Shown here piece by piece: positions 1 through 8,329 of a DNA stretch of 14,163 bases (position 1 is its first letter; each line of letters begins with the position of its first letter). Source of the DNA: Bacteroidaceae bacterium (GTDB lineage Bacteria > Bacteroidota > Bacteroidia > Bacteroidales > Bacteroidaceae). Under the pieces are notes generated by a model that saw nothing but the letters and a program-made list of their open reading frames with translations, was not told where the DNA came from and made no database searches. A program made the position numbers and the translations under genes. The stretch covers positions 1 to 14,163 of the forward strand of contig JALNVG010000048.1 of NCBI GenBank assembly GCA_023227685.1, given 5' to 3'.

Positions 1-1
1 G

Positions 2-994
2 CTTTCTATGGGTGTGGGGGCCATCAAAGTTGATTTTGGCGAAGCAGCTCCGCTTAATGGTTTTTATGCTTCAGGGAAAGGTGGATTATACGAACATAAT
101 CTTTATCCTTTGCGCTATAACAAGGCTGTGGCCGACGTCACCCGTAAGGTGAAAGGTGAAAATATTATTTGGGCAAGAAGTGCTTGGGCTGGTTCTCAGC
201 GTTATCCGCTTCATTGGGGTGGAGATGCAGCCAATACCGATATGGGTATGCTTAGTACCTTGCGTGGAGGTTTATCTTTCGGATTAAGCGGTTTTGCATT
301 TTGGAGTCATGATATAGGAGGATTTGTAACCAGTAGTCCCGAAGAGTTGTATCGTCGCTGGTTACCGTTTGGCTTTTTAACCTCTCATACACGTTCTCAT
401 GGAGCACCTCCTACCGAGCCTTGGTTATATAATGATTCTTTTGTAGATGCTTACAGGCAATGTGCGGATATGAAATATAAATTGATGCCCTATGTTTATG
501 CACAAGCTAAAGATTGTACCGAGAAGGGATTGCCTATGGTTCGTTCGCTGTGTATAGAATATCCCAATGATCCTTATACTTGGCAGATAGATGATGAATA
601 TCTCTTCGGCTCCGATATGTTGGTTGCTCCGATGTTCGAATCCGGAAAGTCGAGAAATGTTTATCTTCCTGGCGGCAAGTGGATTGACTATCAAGATGGA
701 AAAGTATACTCACAAGGTTGGAATAAAATTGATGCAGGGAAGATTCCGGCAGTTATCCTGATTAGAGATGGTGCGGTGATACCTCATATTGCTTTGGCGC
801 AATGCACATCCCAAATGGATTGGTCGAAATTGACGTTGAATGTTTATTCTACAGGAGCAAAAACCGTTACGGGAAAAGTCTGTTTGCCTTCTAACCGGAT
901 ATTAACAGAAGTAACACTTACCCGTCAGGGTAATCAGTATGTCTTAAATTCAAATCCGCTTGCCGGTCAGACCACATTTAAAGTGAAATATTAA
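2..994 (+). CDS. GH31 alpha-xylosidase-like glycosidase, 3' part (5' end outside window)
   Basis: The reading frame is open from the first complete codon at base 2, so the gene is cut by the window edge and the ATG at base 8 is internal. About 330 C-terminal residues are visible. Numbered from that internal Met, the GH31 nucleophile motif KVDFGE places the catalytic Asp at residue 9. The acid/base motif HWGGD gives Asp73, followed by the family block GLSGFAFWSHDIGGF near residues 92-106. These motifs resemble the YicI-type alpha-xylosidase branch, which removes terminal alpha-xylose from xyloglucan oligosaccharides, though other alpha-glycosidase specificities are possible. The rest forms the end of the barrel and the distal beta-sandwich domains, ending normally in FKVKY. 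The N-terminal sandwich and any signal peptide lie outside the window. The last ~70 codons plus 28 bp of 3' flank recur in deleted form at 8157-8296, which suggests this gene originally preceded GH3 directly. Confidence 0.93.
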   Translation, partial: LSMGVGAIKVDFGEAAPLNGFYASGKGGLYEHNLYPLRYNKAVADVTRKVKGENIIWARSAWAGSQRYPLHWGGDAANTDMGMLSTLRGGLSFGLSGFAFWSHDIGGFVTSSPEELYRRWLPFGFLTSHTRSHGAPPTEPWLYNDSFVDAYRQCADMKYKLMPYVYAQAKDCTEKGLPMVRSLCIEYPNDPYTWQIDDEYLFGSDMLVAPMFESGKSRNVYLPGGKWIDYQDGKVYSQGWNKIDAGKIPAVILIRDGAVIPHIALAQCTSQMDWSKLTLNVYSTGAKTVTGKVCLPSNRILTEVTLTRQGNQYVLNSNPLAGQTTFKVKY

Positions 995-1022
995 ATAAGT
1001 GCTTATTATTTTGTCAGTATAA
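779..1022. repeat. Left (complete) arm of a direct repeat: GH31 3' end and downstream flank
   Basis: Bases 779-811 match 8157-8189 with one difference (782 C versus 8160 T). Bases 915-1022 match 8189-8296 with one difference (963 C versus 8237 T). The stretch between (104 bp) is missing from the right copy. Identity runs through the GH31 stop at 992-994 and stops abruptly after base 1022. This arm is the functional one, because it ends the intact GH31 frame. Confidence 0.95.
994..1012 (+). terminator. Weak hairpin after the GH31 stop
   Basis: AATAAG at 994-999 pairs with CTTATT at 1002-1007, followed by a short ATTTT run. The stem is only 5-6 bp and all but one pair is A-T, so termination activity is doubtful. 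The same hairpin is preserved in the repeat copy at 8268-8281, between the cassette and GH3. Confidence 0.25.
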
Positions 1023-1063
1023 TTTTTTTCTCATGGTTAAAATAGATTTATTAATATGAGTTA

Positions 1064-1094
1064 ATTATTATCAAATCTAGTTTTGTATAATAAT
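1064..1094 (+). promoter_or_regulatory. Possible promoter -7 element inside an imperfect inverted repeat, upstream of GH29
   Basis: TAGTTTTG at 1078-1085 fits the Bacteroides -7 consensus TAnnTTTG. A clear TTTG -33 element at the usual 19-21 bp spacing is not visible. The element lies within an inverted repeat: 1064-1075 pairs with 1082-1094, apart from one bulged T at 1086. This could be an operator, a weak terminator hairpin, or chance in very AT-rich DNA. The rest of 995-1160 is AT-rich with no recognisable gene. Confidence 0.35.
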
Positions 1095-1160
1095 GTTATA
1101 TTTTCGTTTATGTCATTTTTATTTGTTTTATTTGTATAATATAACCATTACCGTAAAATT

Positions 1161-3251
1161 ATGTTTACAGCTAAAAGAATCCAGTTTGTTGCATTATTGT
1201 TCCTTGTATGGAACTTTGCTTTTTCCAAAGATATTAATATTCCCAAACCTGTAGGTCCGATACCATCAGAAAATCAGATGCGTTGGCAAGAAATGGAGCG
1301 TTATGCTTTTGTTCATTTTTCAGTCAATACATATACAGATATGTCATGGGGCTTTGGCGACGAGAATCCGAGTATCTTCAATCCTGCTAAACTGGATTGC
1401 AGACAATGGGCACGCGTATGTAAAGAAGCCGGAATGAAAGGTATCATTGTAACAGCAAAGCATCATAGCGGTTTTTGTCTGTGGCCTTCAAAATACACGG
1501 AATATTCCGTAAAAAACTCTCCTTGGAAAAATGGAAAAGGTGATATCGTGCGGGAGTTGTCAGAAGCTTGTAAAGAATACGGATTAAAACTTGGTATTTA
1601 TCTTTCTCCTTGGGATAGAAATTATGCCGGTTATGGTAAACCGGAATACATTACGTATTTTAGAAATCAATTAAAAGAATTGCTTACCAATTACGGAGAT
1701 ATATTTGAAATATGGTTTGACGGGGCCAATGGTGGTACAGGTTATTATGGAGGTGCGAGAGAAAGTCGTAAAATTGACCGTAAAACATATTATGATTGGA
1801 AAAACACATATAAAATGATACGTAAGTTACAACCTAAAATCGTGATATGGAATGATGGGGGTGACCGTGCTGATCTTCGTTGGGTTGGAACGGAAGCCGG
1901 TTGTGTAGGTGAAACGAATTGGAGTCTGTTGAATGCAACAGGGGATGTCTCGGAAAAAATGTTACGTAATGGTTTGGAAAACGGAGATTCCTGGGTAGCG
2001 GGTGAGGTTAACACATCAATTCGTCCTGAATGGTTTTATCACCCAAGTGAGGATAAAAAGGTGAAGTCTTTATCACAATTGATGGATCTCTATTATAATT
2101 CGATTGGGCGTAATGCAACAATGCTTCTCAATTTCCCGATAGATAAGGATGGGTTGATTCATCCGACAGACGAAAAAGCCGGAATTGAATTCGAAAAGGC
2201 AATTAAAGAGGCTTTTGCTGTTAATCTGGTAGAGAAGAAAAAAGCTATAGCTTCTAATGTTCGGGATAATAATCTTGATTTTTCTCCGCAAAATGCAATT
2301 GATAAGGATGGCAATACTTATTGGGCAACCGATGATCATGTGAATGTAGCATCACTTACTATTGATTTCGGAAAGCCTACCCTTTTTAATCGTTTTCTTG
2401 TCCAGGAATATATTCGCTTGGGACAGCGTGTCAAATCATTTAATGTTCAAGCACTTGTAGCTGGAAAGTGGAAAATTATTGCACAAGCTACAACCATCGG
2501 ATATAAGAGAATATTACGGTTTCCATCTGTTAAAGCTACTCAAATAAAATTGAATATTATAGATTCAAAAGCGTGTCCTTTGATTTCGAATATTGGAGTA
2601 TATAATGCACCTCAAATATTGATGGCTCCTCAGATTATAAGAAAACAATCAGGAGAAATTGTAATCACTCCGGTAGATAATGAATCTGTTGTTTATTATA
2701 CTCTTGATGGAAGTAATCCAACAATTAAATCTGCCCGATATTTTCGTCCTGTTCCGACGAACGGTAAAGTTGAGGTTAAAGCTATTGCGTATGATGCATT
2801 AACAAAGAAAATGAGTCCTATCAATCAGGAAAATTTTGATATTCCCAGAAAAGAATGGAAAATACTTGGTATCAGTGATGAAAAAGTGTACGATGTTTTA
2901 GATGGAAGAGCTTCAACAGCATGGCATCAGCCGCAAAATATAAAACTACCGGCAGATTTAGTCATTGATTTAGGACGAATCTGTACTCTGACAGGTTTCC
3001 GTTATTTGCCTGATCAGGGTTTATGGAATCCTGGCATTATAACACATTATCAGTTCTATGTGTCTGAAGATAATGTGAATTGGACTTTGGCAAGTGATGG
3101 TGAATTCTCAAATATTAAGAACAATCCTTTGTGGCAAACAAAGATATTTGATACCTTAAAAGCCAGATATATCAAGTTGCGTGCTCTGCAGAATACTGAA
3201 GGTAATGATAATGTGGGATACGCTGAACTAGATGTAATTACGTCAAAATAA
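1161..3251 (+). CDS. GH29 alpha-L-fucosidase with two F5/8-type C (CBM32-like) domains
   Basis: Predicted exo-acting alpha-L-fucosidase of 696 residues. Residues 1-22 form a signal peptide ending FAFS, with no lipobox, so the enzyme is probably periplasmic. The GH29 barrel spans about residues 35-350. It has the substrate-binding TAKHH motif (His101, His102) and the nucleophile motif IWFDG (Asp187). RWVGTE ends at Glu245, the position expected for the acid/base residue in subfamily B (the alpha-1,3/1,4-type enzymes). The later EVNTSIRPEWFYH block is also typical of that branch. A first F5/8-type C domain follows (about 355-485), then a chitobiase C-terminal-like sandwich (about 487-560, with YYTLDGSNPT), and a second F5/8-type C domain (about 562-694). 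It is the first gene of the putative inserted block and is visibly AT-rich. GH2 starts 31 bp downstream, suggesting co-transcription. Family assignment is firm; linkage specificity is inferred. Confidence 0.92.
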   Translation: MFTAKRIQFVALLFLVWNFAFSKDINIPKPVGPIPSENQMRWQEMERYAFVHFSVNTYTDMSWGFGDENPSIFNPAKLDCRQWARVCKEAGMKGIIVTAKHHSGFCLWPSKYTEYSVKNSPWKNGKGDIVRELSEACKEYGLKLGIYLSPWDRNYAGYGKPEYITYFRNQLKELLTNYGDIFEIWFDGANGGTGYYGGARESRKIDRKTYYDWKNTYKMIRKLQPKIVIWNDGGDRADLRWVGTEAGCVGETNWSLLNATGDVSEKMLRNGLENGDSWVAGEVNTSIRPEWFYHPSEDKKVKSLSQLMDLYYNSIGRNATMLLNFPIDKDGLIHPTDEKAGIEFEKAIKEAFAVNLVEKKKAIASNVRDNNLDFSPQNAIDKDGNTYWATDDHVNVASLTIDFGKPTLFNRFLVQEYIRLGQRVKSFNVQALVAGKWKIIAQATTIGYKRILRFPSVKATQIKLNIIDSKACPLISNIGVYNAPQILMAPQIIRKQSGEIVITPVDNESVVYYTLDGSNPTIKSARYFRPVPTNGKVEVKAIAYDALTKKMSPINQENFDIPRKEWKILGISDEKVYDVLDGRASTAWHQPQNIKLPADLVIDLGRICTLTGFRYLPDQGLWNPGIITHYQFYVSEDNVNWTLASDGEFSNIKNNPLWQTKIFDTLKARYIKLRALQNTEGNDNVGYAELDVITSK

Positions 3252-3282
3252 TGATATTTGATTTCTATTGAAAAAATAACTT

Positions 3283-5709
3283 ATGAATAAAAAGCAATTA
3301 AGTGTTTTATTGGCTGTTCTTTTTTTTGTAGCGTTAAAAGGTTTTTCCCAGTCAATAAGAAGTCGGGAGAATTTTGATTTTGATTGGCAGTTTCATAAAG
3401 GTGATATAGCCATCAAACAAGCTGTGAAAGCCGGTATGCAGGGTGGGCTTACTGATTGTAATGTAAAAAGGATAGAAGGAGAGGAAGCCAAAATAGCATA
3501 TACAGACAGGAATAAAGTTGCGGAATATAACTCCAAAGACTGGGAAAATGTTGATTTACCTCATGACTGGTTGGTTGAAGAACCTTTTGTTCATGACGAT
3601 AATATTAGTTGTCAGCCGGCAGGTAATGGTTATCATCCAACAGGAATTGGTTTCTATAGAAAAGAATTTGATATACCGGCCGATGATAAGGGTAAAAAAA
3701 ATTATATTGAATTTGACGGAATATTCAGAAACAGCACAGTTTGGGTTAATGGTCATTTAATGGGGACTCATCTTAGCGGATATACTCCTTCACATTATGA
3801 TTTGACAGAAGTACTTCGTTATGGATCCGAAGGGAAAAATGTAATTCTTGTAAAGGTTGATGCTACAGATAGTGAAGGCTGGTGGTATGAAGGAAGTGGT
3901 ATTTATCGTCATGTATGGTTGATAAAAACCAACAAACTACATGTTGCACGTTTCGGAACATATGTTACTACTCCTGTTGTTTCTGCGAAACAAGCTTCTG
4001 TCCATATTAATACTGTATTGAATAATGAGGAAAATATTTCCAAAAAGTTTTCTCTTGTTTCAAAGATCATTGATGCTGCAGGAAAAATTATTGATGTCCA
4101 GACCTATTCCGATTCCATAAAAGCATGTGATCACATTGAAGTGAACCAGAATAGCATTATCTTAAATCCACTTTTGTGGTCTCCGGAGACTCCTCACCTT
4201 TACAAATTAAAGACTGAAGTACTTGAGAATGGGAATCTGATAGATACTTATGAAACAATCTTTGGAGAAAGGACGGTTGATGTAAAAAAAGATGGATTCT
4301 ATTTAAACGGGCATCTTTATGCGGTTAAGGGAACAGCCAATCATCAGGATTTTGCAGGAGTTGGTGTAGCTCTTCCCGATAAGATAAATGAGTATAAAAT
4401 TAAATTGCTTAAGGAAATGGGATGCAATGGTTACCGTTCCGCGCATCATCCGCCAACAGCTGAACTTCTTGATATATGTGACCGTCTTGGTATGCTTGTG
4501 TTGGATGAAAATCGTCATTTAAGTAGTTCAAAGGATGGTCTTGAAGATTTAACAGAAATGATGATGAGAGATAGAAATCATCCTTCTGTTTTTATGTGGA
4601 GTATGGAAAACGAGGAAAGTCTTGAAGGTAGCGTTATGGGAACTCGCATACTCAAACGACTGGTAACTATGGCGCATCACATTGATCCTTCCAGACAGGT
4701 AACTGCTGCTATGAATCATGGCTGGAATGAGGGTGGATACAGTGACGTACTGGATGTGGTTGGATACAATTATGGACAACGCGGAATGCAATATGTAAAA
4801 GATAAGAAACGTTATCCGGAAAGGAAAATGTTTGTTACAGAATCTACAAGTTATGTTTCCACACGTGGCGAATTTGAGGATAATACAGAAAAAGGTTATA
4901 TGTCGAATTTCGGTAAAGGTATAAGCTGGGGATTACAGCCCGGTGAAGATTGGAAACATATTGTCGATTATCCTTATCTTAGCGGAACTTTTGTATGGAC
5001 CGGATTTGATTACAGAGGTGAACCGACTCCGTATTTGTGGCCTTGTGTCTCTTCTCATTTTGGCATTATGGATTTGTGTGGATTTCCTAAAGATGGGTAT
5101 TATGCGTATAAGGCGGCTTGGACTAAAAAGCCTTTAGTACATGTTTTTCCTCATTGGAATTTATTTGGAAAAGAAGGTGATACAATACGAATGGGCGTTT
5201 ATACCAATTGTGACGAAGTAGAGTTGTTAGTTAATGGTAAAAGTCTTGGAAAGAAAAAGGCAGAACCATTTACTCGTTTGGAGTGGAATGCTGTTTATAA
5301 ACCCGGAAAGATAGAAGTCCTGGGATATAAAAGAGGAAAACTTGTAGCAAGGGAGAAAACTGTAACAACAGGAAATGCTGCTAAACTAACTATGAAAAGT
5401 GATGTGAATATACTTAAGGCTGACGGGAAAGATGTAGCCATAATTAATATTGCAGTACGTGACTCAAAAGGTAATATTGTGCCTACGGCAAACAACAGAA
5501 TCATGTTTTCTGTTGAAGGACCCGGGAAAATTATAGGAACGGGGAATGGTGATCCAAGTTGTCACGATCCTGAAAAAACAGATTGGCGGAAAGCTTTTAA
5601 TGGATATTGTCAAGTGTTGGTACAAGCAGGAAAGACCCCGGGGACAGTAAGAGTAAGGGCTTCAGCACAAAATTTAATTAATGCTGAGGTTACTTTAAAT
5701 CTTCAATAA
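3283..5709 (+). CDS. GH2 beta-galactosidase-type glycosidase with C-terminal DUF4982-like and GH2 C5-like domains
   Basis: An 808-residue secreted GH2 enzyme, probably hydrolysing terminal beta-galactosides, although beta-glucuronidase or other beta-glycosidase activity cannot be excluded. A signal peptide ends around residue 22 (KGFSQ). The jelly-roll sugar-binding domain covers about 25-225 and includes HPTGIGFYRKEF and EGSGIYRHVWL. The immunoglobulin-like domain covers about 226-330 and the TIM barrel about 333-600. Glu444 in WSMENEE is the expected acid/base residue and Glu520 in FVTES the expected nucleophile. After the barrel come a DUF4982-like segment (about 615-685, with CDEVELLVNGKSLGKK) and an Ig-like domain resembling GH2 C-terminal domain 5 (about 695-806, with ADGKDVAIINI). 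The segment at about residues 43-82 lengthens the N-terminal domain before the LPHDW motif. It lies 31 bp after the GH29 gene and 72 bp before GH43, consistent with one transcript. Catalytic residues are intact, so the enzyme is probably active. Confidence 0.92.
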   Translation: MNKKQLSVLLAVLFFVALKGFSQSIRSRENFDFDWQFHKGDIAIKQAVKAGMQGGLTDCNVKRIEGEEAKIAYTDRNKVAEYNSKDWENVDLPHDWLVEEPFVHDDNISCQPAGNGYHPTGIGFYRKEFDIPADDKGKKNYIEFDGIFRNSTVWVNGHLMGTHLSGYTPSHYDLTEVLRYGSEGKNVILVKVDATDSEGWWYEGSGIYRHVWLIKTNKLHVARFGTYVTTPVVSAKQASVHINTVLNNEENISKKFSLVSKIIDAAGKIIDVQTYSDSIKACDHIEVNQNSIILNPLLWSPETPHLYKLKTEVLENGNLIDTYETIFGERTVDVKKDGFYLNGHLYAVKGTANHQDFAGVGVALPDKINEYKIKLLKEMGCNGYRSAHHPPTAELLDICDRLGMLVLDENRHLSSSKDGLEDLTEMMMRDRNHPSVFMWSMENEESLEGSVMGTRILKRLVTMAHHIDPSRQVTAAMNHGWNEGGYSDVLDVVGYNYGQRGMQYVKDKKRYPERKMFVTESTSYVSTRGEFEDNTEKGYMSNFGKGISWGLQPGEDWKHIVDYPYLSGTFVWTGFDYRGEPTPYLWPCVSSHFGIMDLCGFPKDGYYAYKAAWTKKPLVHVFPHWNLFGKEGDTIRMGVYTNCDEVELLVNGKSLGKKKAEPFTRLEWNAVYKPGKIEVLGYKRGKLVAREKTVTTGNAAKLTMKSDVNILKADGKDVAIINIAVRDSKGNIVPTANNRIMFSVEGPGKIIGTGNGDPSCHDPEKTDWRKAFNGYCQVLVQAGKTPGTVRVRASAQNLINAEVTLNLQ

Positions 5710-5781
5710 ATTATTAAGCCGAAAATATGTAAACAGATAAAAGCATTAATTGAATAAATAATTACATGATAAAACATTCAT

Positions 5782-7143
5782 ATGAAGAAATTAATTACTT
5801 TGGTATGTTTATCTTTATTAAAGATAACACCATTCACGGTTTTTGCACAAAACCCGATTATTCAAACAAAGTATACGGCTGATCCGGCACCAATGGTATA
5901 TAATGATACGCTATATCTTTATACTTCTCATGATGAAGATAATGCCAACGGCTTTTTAATGAAAGATTGGTTGTTATATACCACTACAGATATGGTTAAT
6001 TGGAAAGACCATGGAGTCGTAGCCTCACTTGAAAATTTCAATTGGGTTAAGCATGATAATGGTGCCTGGGCTGTACAATGTATCTATCGTAACGGGAAGT
6101 TCTATCTTTATTGTCCTATACATGGGCAAGGAATCGGAGTCTTGATGGCAGACAGTCCTTATGGTCCGTTTCATGATCCTTTAGGTAAAAAACTTATCAA
6201 AGATGATCATGTATGGAATGATATAGACCCAACTCCTTTTATTGATGATGACGGACAAGCATATTTGTATTTTGGAAACCCGGATGTATATCATGTGAAA
6301 CTTAATGAGGATATGATATCATATTCGGGTGAAGTAAAAAAACAGAGTATACATCCTTATTTATATCAGGAAGGACCCTGGATGTTCAAACATAAAGGCC
6401 GTTATTATCTTGCTTTCGCATCAACTTGTTGTCCTGAAGGTATTGGTTATGCTATGGCGGAGAATCCCGAAGGGCCCTGGATTACCGCAGGAGAGATTAT
6501 GCCTCGCACGGAGAAGTCTCGGGGTAATCATCCGGGGATTGTTGATTATAAGGGACACACATATGTCTTTGGATTAAATTATGACATCATGCACTATGAT
6601 ACCTATGAGCATCATGAGCGTCGTTCTGTGTCGGTAGCAGAAATGGAATATAATCCTGATGGCACAATAAAGATGATTCCTTATTGGCCGAAAGAAGGTG
6701 TAAAACAACTGGAACCGCTTAATCCATATAACCGTGTTGAGGCGGAAACTATGGCTTGGGGATTAGGTGTTAAAACAGAAAAATTCAAAAATGGCGGACT
6801 CTATGTAACTAAAATTGATGATGGAGATTCTATTATTGTGCGTGGGGCAGACTTTGGTTATTCAGGAGCCAAAAAATTTACTGCGAATATTATGCCGTTC
6901 AATAATGAAGGAGGAAATATTGAAATCCATCTTGATAGCAGTCATGGACCATTGGTCGGTATATTAAAGGTAAAACCTAATTCCGACAAAAAATATAAAG
7001 AGATCTCATGCCCGGTAAAAGGTGCGATGGGGGTTCATGATATCTTTTTCATCTTCCATGGAAATGAAAAGAAAGACTTGTTTGATTTTGATTACTGGAA
7101 ATTTGATAGCAGAGAAAAGAACCATAGTAAAGAAAAAATCTAA
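5782..7143 (+). CDS. GH43 arabinofuranosidase/xylosidase-type enzyme with C-terminal CBM6
   Basis: A 453-residue secreted GH43 protein. The signal peptide is residues 1-22, ending VFAQ. The five-bladed propeller covers about residues 25-310. Asp34 in the TADPAPMVYND motif is the expected general base. Asp149 in NDIDPTPFIDDDG is the expected pKa-modulating residue, and Glu197 in YQEGPWMFK the expected general acid, so the catalytic triad is complete. From about residue 318 (NPYNRVEAETMAWG) to 445 there is a CBM6 jelly-roll ending in FDFDYWKF. The last ten residues (REKNHSKEKI) are a short charged tail beyond the CBM fold. Sequence alone does not decide between alpha-L-arabinofuranosidase and beta-xylosidase, nor the GH43 subfamily. 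It is the third enzyme of the putative inserted block. The next gene downstream is a damaged beta-helix glycosidase. Confidence 0.92.
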   Translation: MKKLITLVCLSLLKITPFTVFAQNPIIQTKYTADPAPMVYNDTLYLYTSHDEDNANGFLMKDWLLYTTTDMVNWKDHGVVASLENFNWVKHDNGAWAVQCIYRNGKFYLYCPIHGQGIGVLMADSPYGPFHDPLGKKLIKDDHVWNDIDPTPFIDDDGQAYLYFGNPDVYHVKLNEDMISYSGEVKKQSIHPYLYQEGPWMFKHKGRYYLAFASTCCPEGIGYAMAENPEGPWITAGEIMPRTEKSRGNHPGIVDYKGHTYVFGLNYDIMHYDTYEHHERRSVSVAEMEYNPDGTIKMIPYWPKEGVKQLEPLNPYNRVEAETMAWGLGVKTEKFKNGGLYVTKIDDGDSIIVRGADFGYSGAKKFTANIMPFNNEGGNIEIHLDSSHGPLVGILKVKPNSDKKYKEISCPVKGAMGVHDIFFIFHGNEKKDLFDFDYWKFDSREKNHSKEKI

Positions 7144-7194
7144 TCTACATTTTCTGTTATAATGAATAAGTGAAGTGATTTCGGTACAAAATGA

Positions 7195-8115
7195 ATGTTT
7201 CATTTAAACATAAATATGCATCCTATATATCGTTTTATTGAAAATGTTTTCGAAGAATTGGATGCTCCCGGTGAATGGTTCTTTGATCGTTCTCAGCAGA
7301 TGCTTTATTATTATCCCATGCTCGACGAAGATATGAATAAAGCAAAAGTGGAAATTGTGCGGCTTAATTGTTTGGTCAATTTTGAAGGCAATGAAGGGAA
7401 AAATATATCTTATACCAATTTTGAGAATTTGATATTCCGTCATGTTGCAAGAACATTTATGGACAATAAAGAACCTTTATTGAGAAGTGATTGGACCATA
7501 TACAGAGGAGGAGCAATGATGTTCAGCGGCGCAGTTAACTGTCAAGTCAGAAATTGTGAATTCGATCAAGTCGGTGGAAATACGGTCTTTGTAAATAAAT
7601 TTAATAGAGGCTTGTTGTTTTATGGCTGTTATATACATGAAAGCGGAGCCGATGGCTTTGCTTTTGTGGGTGATCCGTTAAGTGTTCGTAGTCCACTTTT
7701 CAGTTATGAGAAACAGGATTATGAGCATATGGATTTGACGGAGGGACCCCCAAATGATAATTATCCGGCAGATTGCCGTGTGGATAATTGTTTGATTACA
7801 CAGACCGGGTGTTTTGAAAAGCAAACTGCTCCTGTGCAGGATACTAAATTGAAGAATATTGAAACGTTGGGAGAGCAGTCGGCCACAGGTCTTAAAGATC
7901 AATGTGGAGTGATGGTTGTGTATGTTCCTGATCATATAGCTTTGGGGAAGTGCGGTATAAAATTAAATGATGTTATCATGGCAATTGAAGGGCGAAAAGT
8001 GTGTAACGTTAATGATCTTCTAAATCTGGAAAAAGAAATGAATCTAAAAGGTTCTTTTGTGATGACCATATGGAGAAATCAAAAGGAAATAATGGTAAAA
8101 GTGTATTTCTCTTGA
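7195..8115 (+). pseudogene. Truncated, internally deleted right-handed beta-helix glycosidase with PDZ-like C-terminus
   Basis: The open frame encodes 306 residues, but it looks like the remains of a much longer secreted protein. There is no signal peptide, and in-frame stops at 7171-7173 and 7192-7194 lie just before the start. Recognisable family sequence begins near residue 8-10 (HPIYRF, then ELDAPGEW and LYYYP at 21-41), whereas relatives have an additional N-terminal helix region before this. Beta-helix rungs follow (FENLIFRHVA, GAVNCQVRNCEFDQVGGN, CYIHESGADGF) up to FEKQTAPVQ at about residue 215. There the text jumps directly to a C-terminal PDZ-like domain (about 216-306, with GEQSATGL, LNDVIMAIEGRKVCNVNDLL). 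Family knowledge says many more helix rungs should lie between them, so an in-frame deletion near base 7840 is inferred. The fold resembles GH141-like beta-helix enzymes, but the GH family is uncertain. A translated product would probably be cytoplasmic and inactive. The gene lies at the right edge of the putative insert, 41 bp before the GH31 remnant. Confidence 0.7.
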
Positions 8116-8156
8116 AAAGAGTATATTTGACATTTCTATTGTGATTTCGGCTCTAC

Positions 8157-8268
8157 ATATCTCATATTGCTTTGGCGCAATGCACATCCACTTACCCGTC
8201 AGGGTAATCAGTATGTCTTAAATTCAAATCCGCTTGTCGGTCAGACCACATTTAAAGTGAAATATTAA
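8157..8268 (+). pseudogene. GH31 C-terminal remnant (duplicate of the upstream GH31 gene end)
   Basis: This fragment encodes pieces of the GH31 C-terminus: an IALAQCTS stretch, then an abrupt shift to the codons for the TRQGNQYVLNSNPL region and FKVKY, ending at TAA 8266-8268. A 104-bp deletion (not a multiple of three) joins the pieces, so they are out of frame with each other and there is no start codon context. It is non-coding debris from a duplication of the gene ending at 994. Confidence 0.9.
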
Positions 8269-8296
8269 ATAAGTGCTTATTATTTTGTCAGTATAA
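8157..8296. repeat. Right (deleted) arm of the direct repeat
   Basis: This 140-bp arm matches 779-811 and 915-1022 with two base differences in all and one 104-bp gap. Identity continues 28 bp past the stop codon into non-coding DNA and ends at 8296. The following sequence up to 8385 is unlike the DNA after 1022 and leads into GH3, so it probably represents the original downstream flank of GH31. Confidence 0.95.
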
Positions 8297-8329
8297 AGAT
8301 TTGAATTATGTAAAACCAAAAAAAATATT

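Larger units (their letters stand above)
1023..8156. mobile_element. Putative inserted cassette of about 7.1 kb between GH31 and GH3 (not a recognised element type)
   Basis: The block is bounded by the two copies of the GH31 3' end: intact on the left, deleted on the right. It contains GH29, GH2, GH43 and a damaged beta-helix/PDZ gene, all on the plus strand. No integrase, transposase, terminal inverted repeats or att-like sites were seen, so homologous recombination of a circular or linear donor, or a duplication event, is more likely than transposition. Hand-counted rows show lower GC in its GH29 gene than in GH3 outside the block (83/240 versus 107/240 bases). The boundaries follow directly from where the repeat identity ends. 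The acquisition itself is inference. Confidence 0.6.

Noticed and set aside
8..10. ATG at base 8 as the start of the GH31 gene
   Set aside because: The frame is open upstream to the window edge and the nucleophile motif follows within ten residues, so this Met is internal.
7175..8150. A 10-base direct repeat GTGATTTCGG at 7175-7184 and 8141-8150 flanking the beta-helix fragment
   Set aside because: Many 10-base repeat pairs are expected by chance in 14 kb, and the repeat does not coincide with a clear element boundary.
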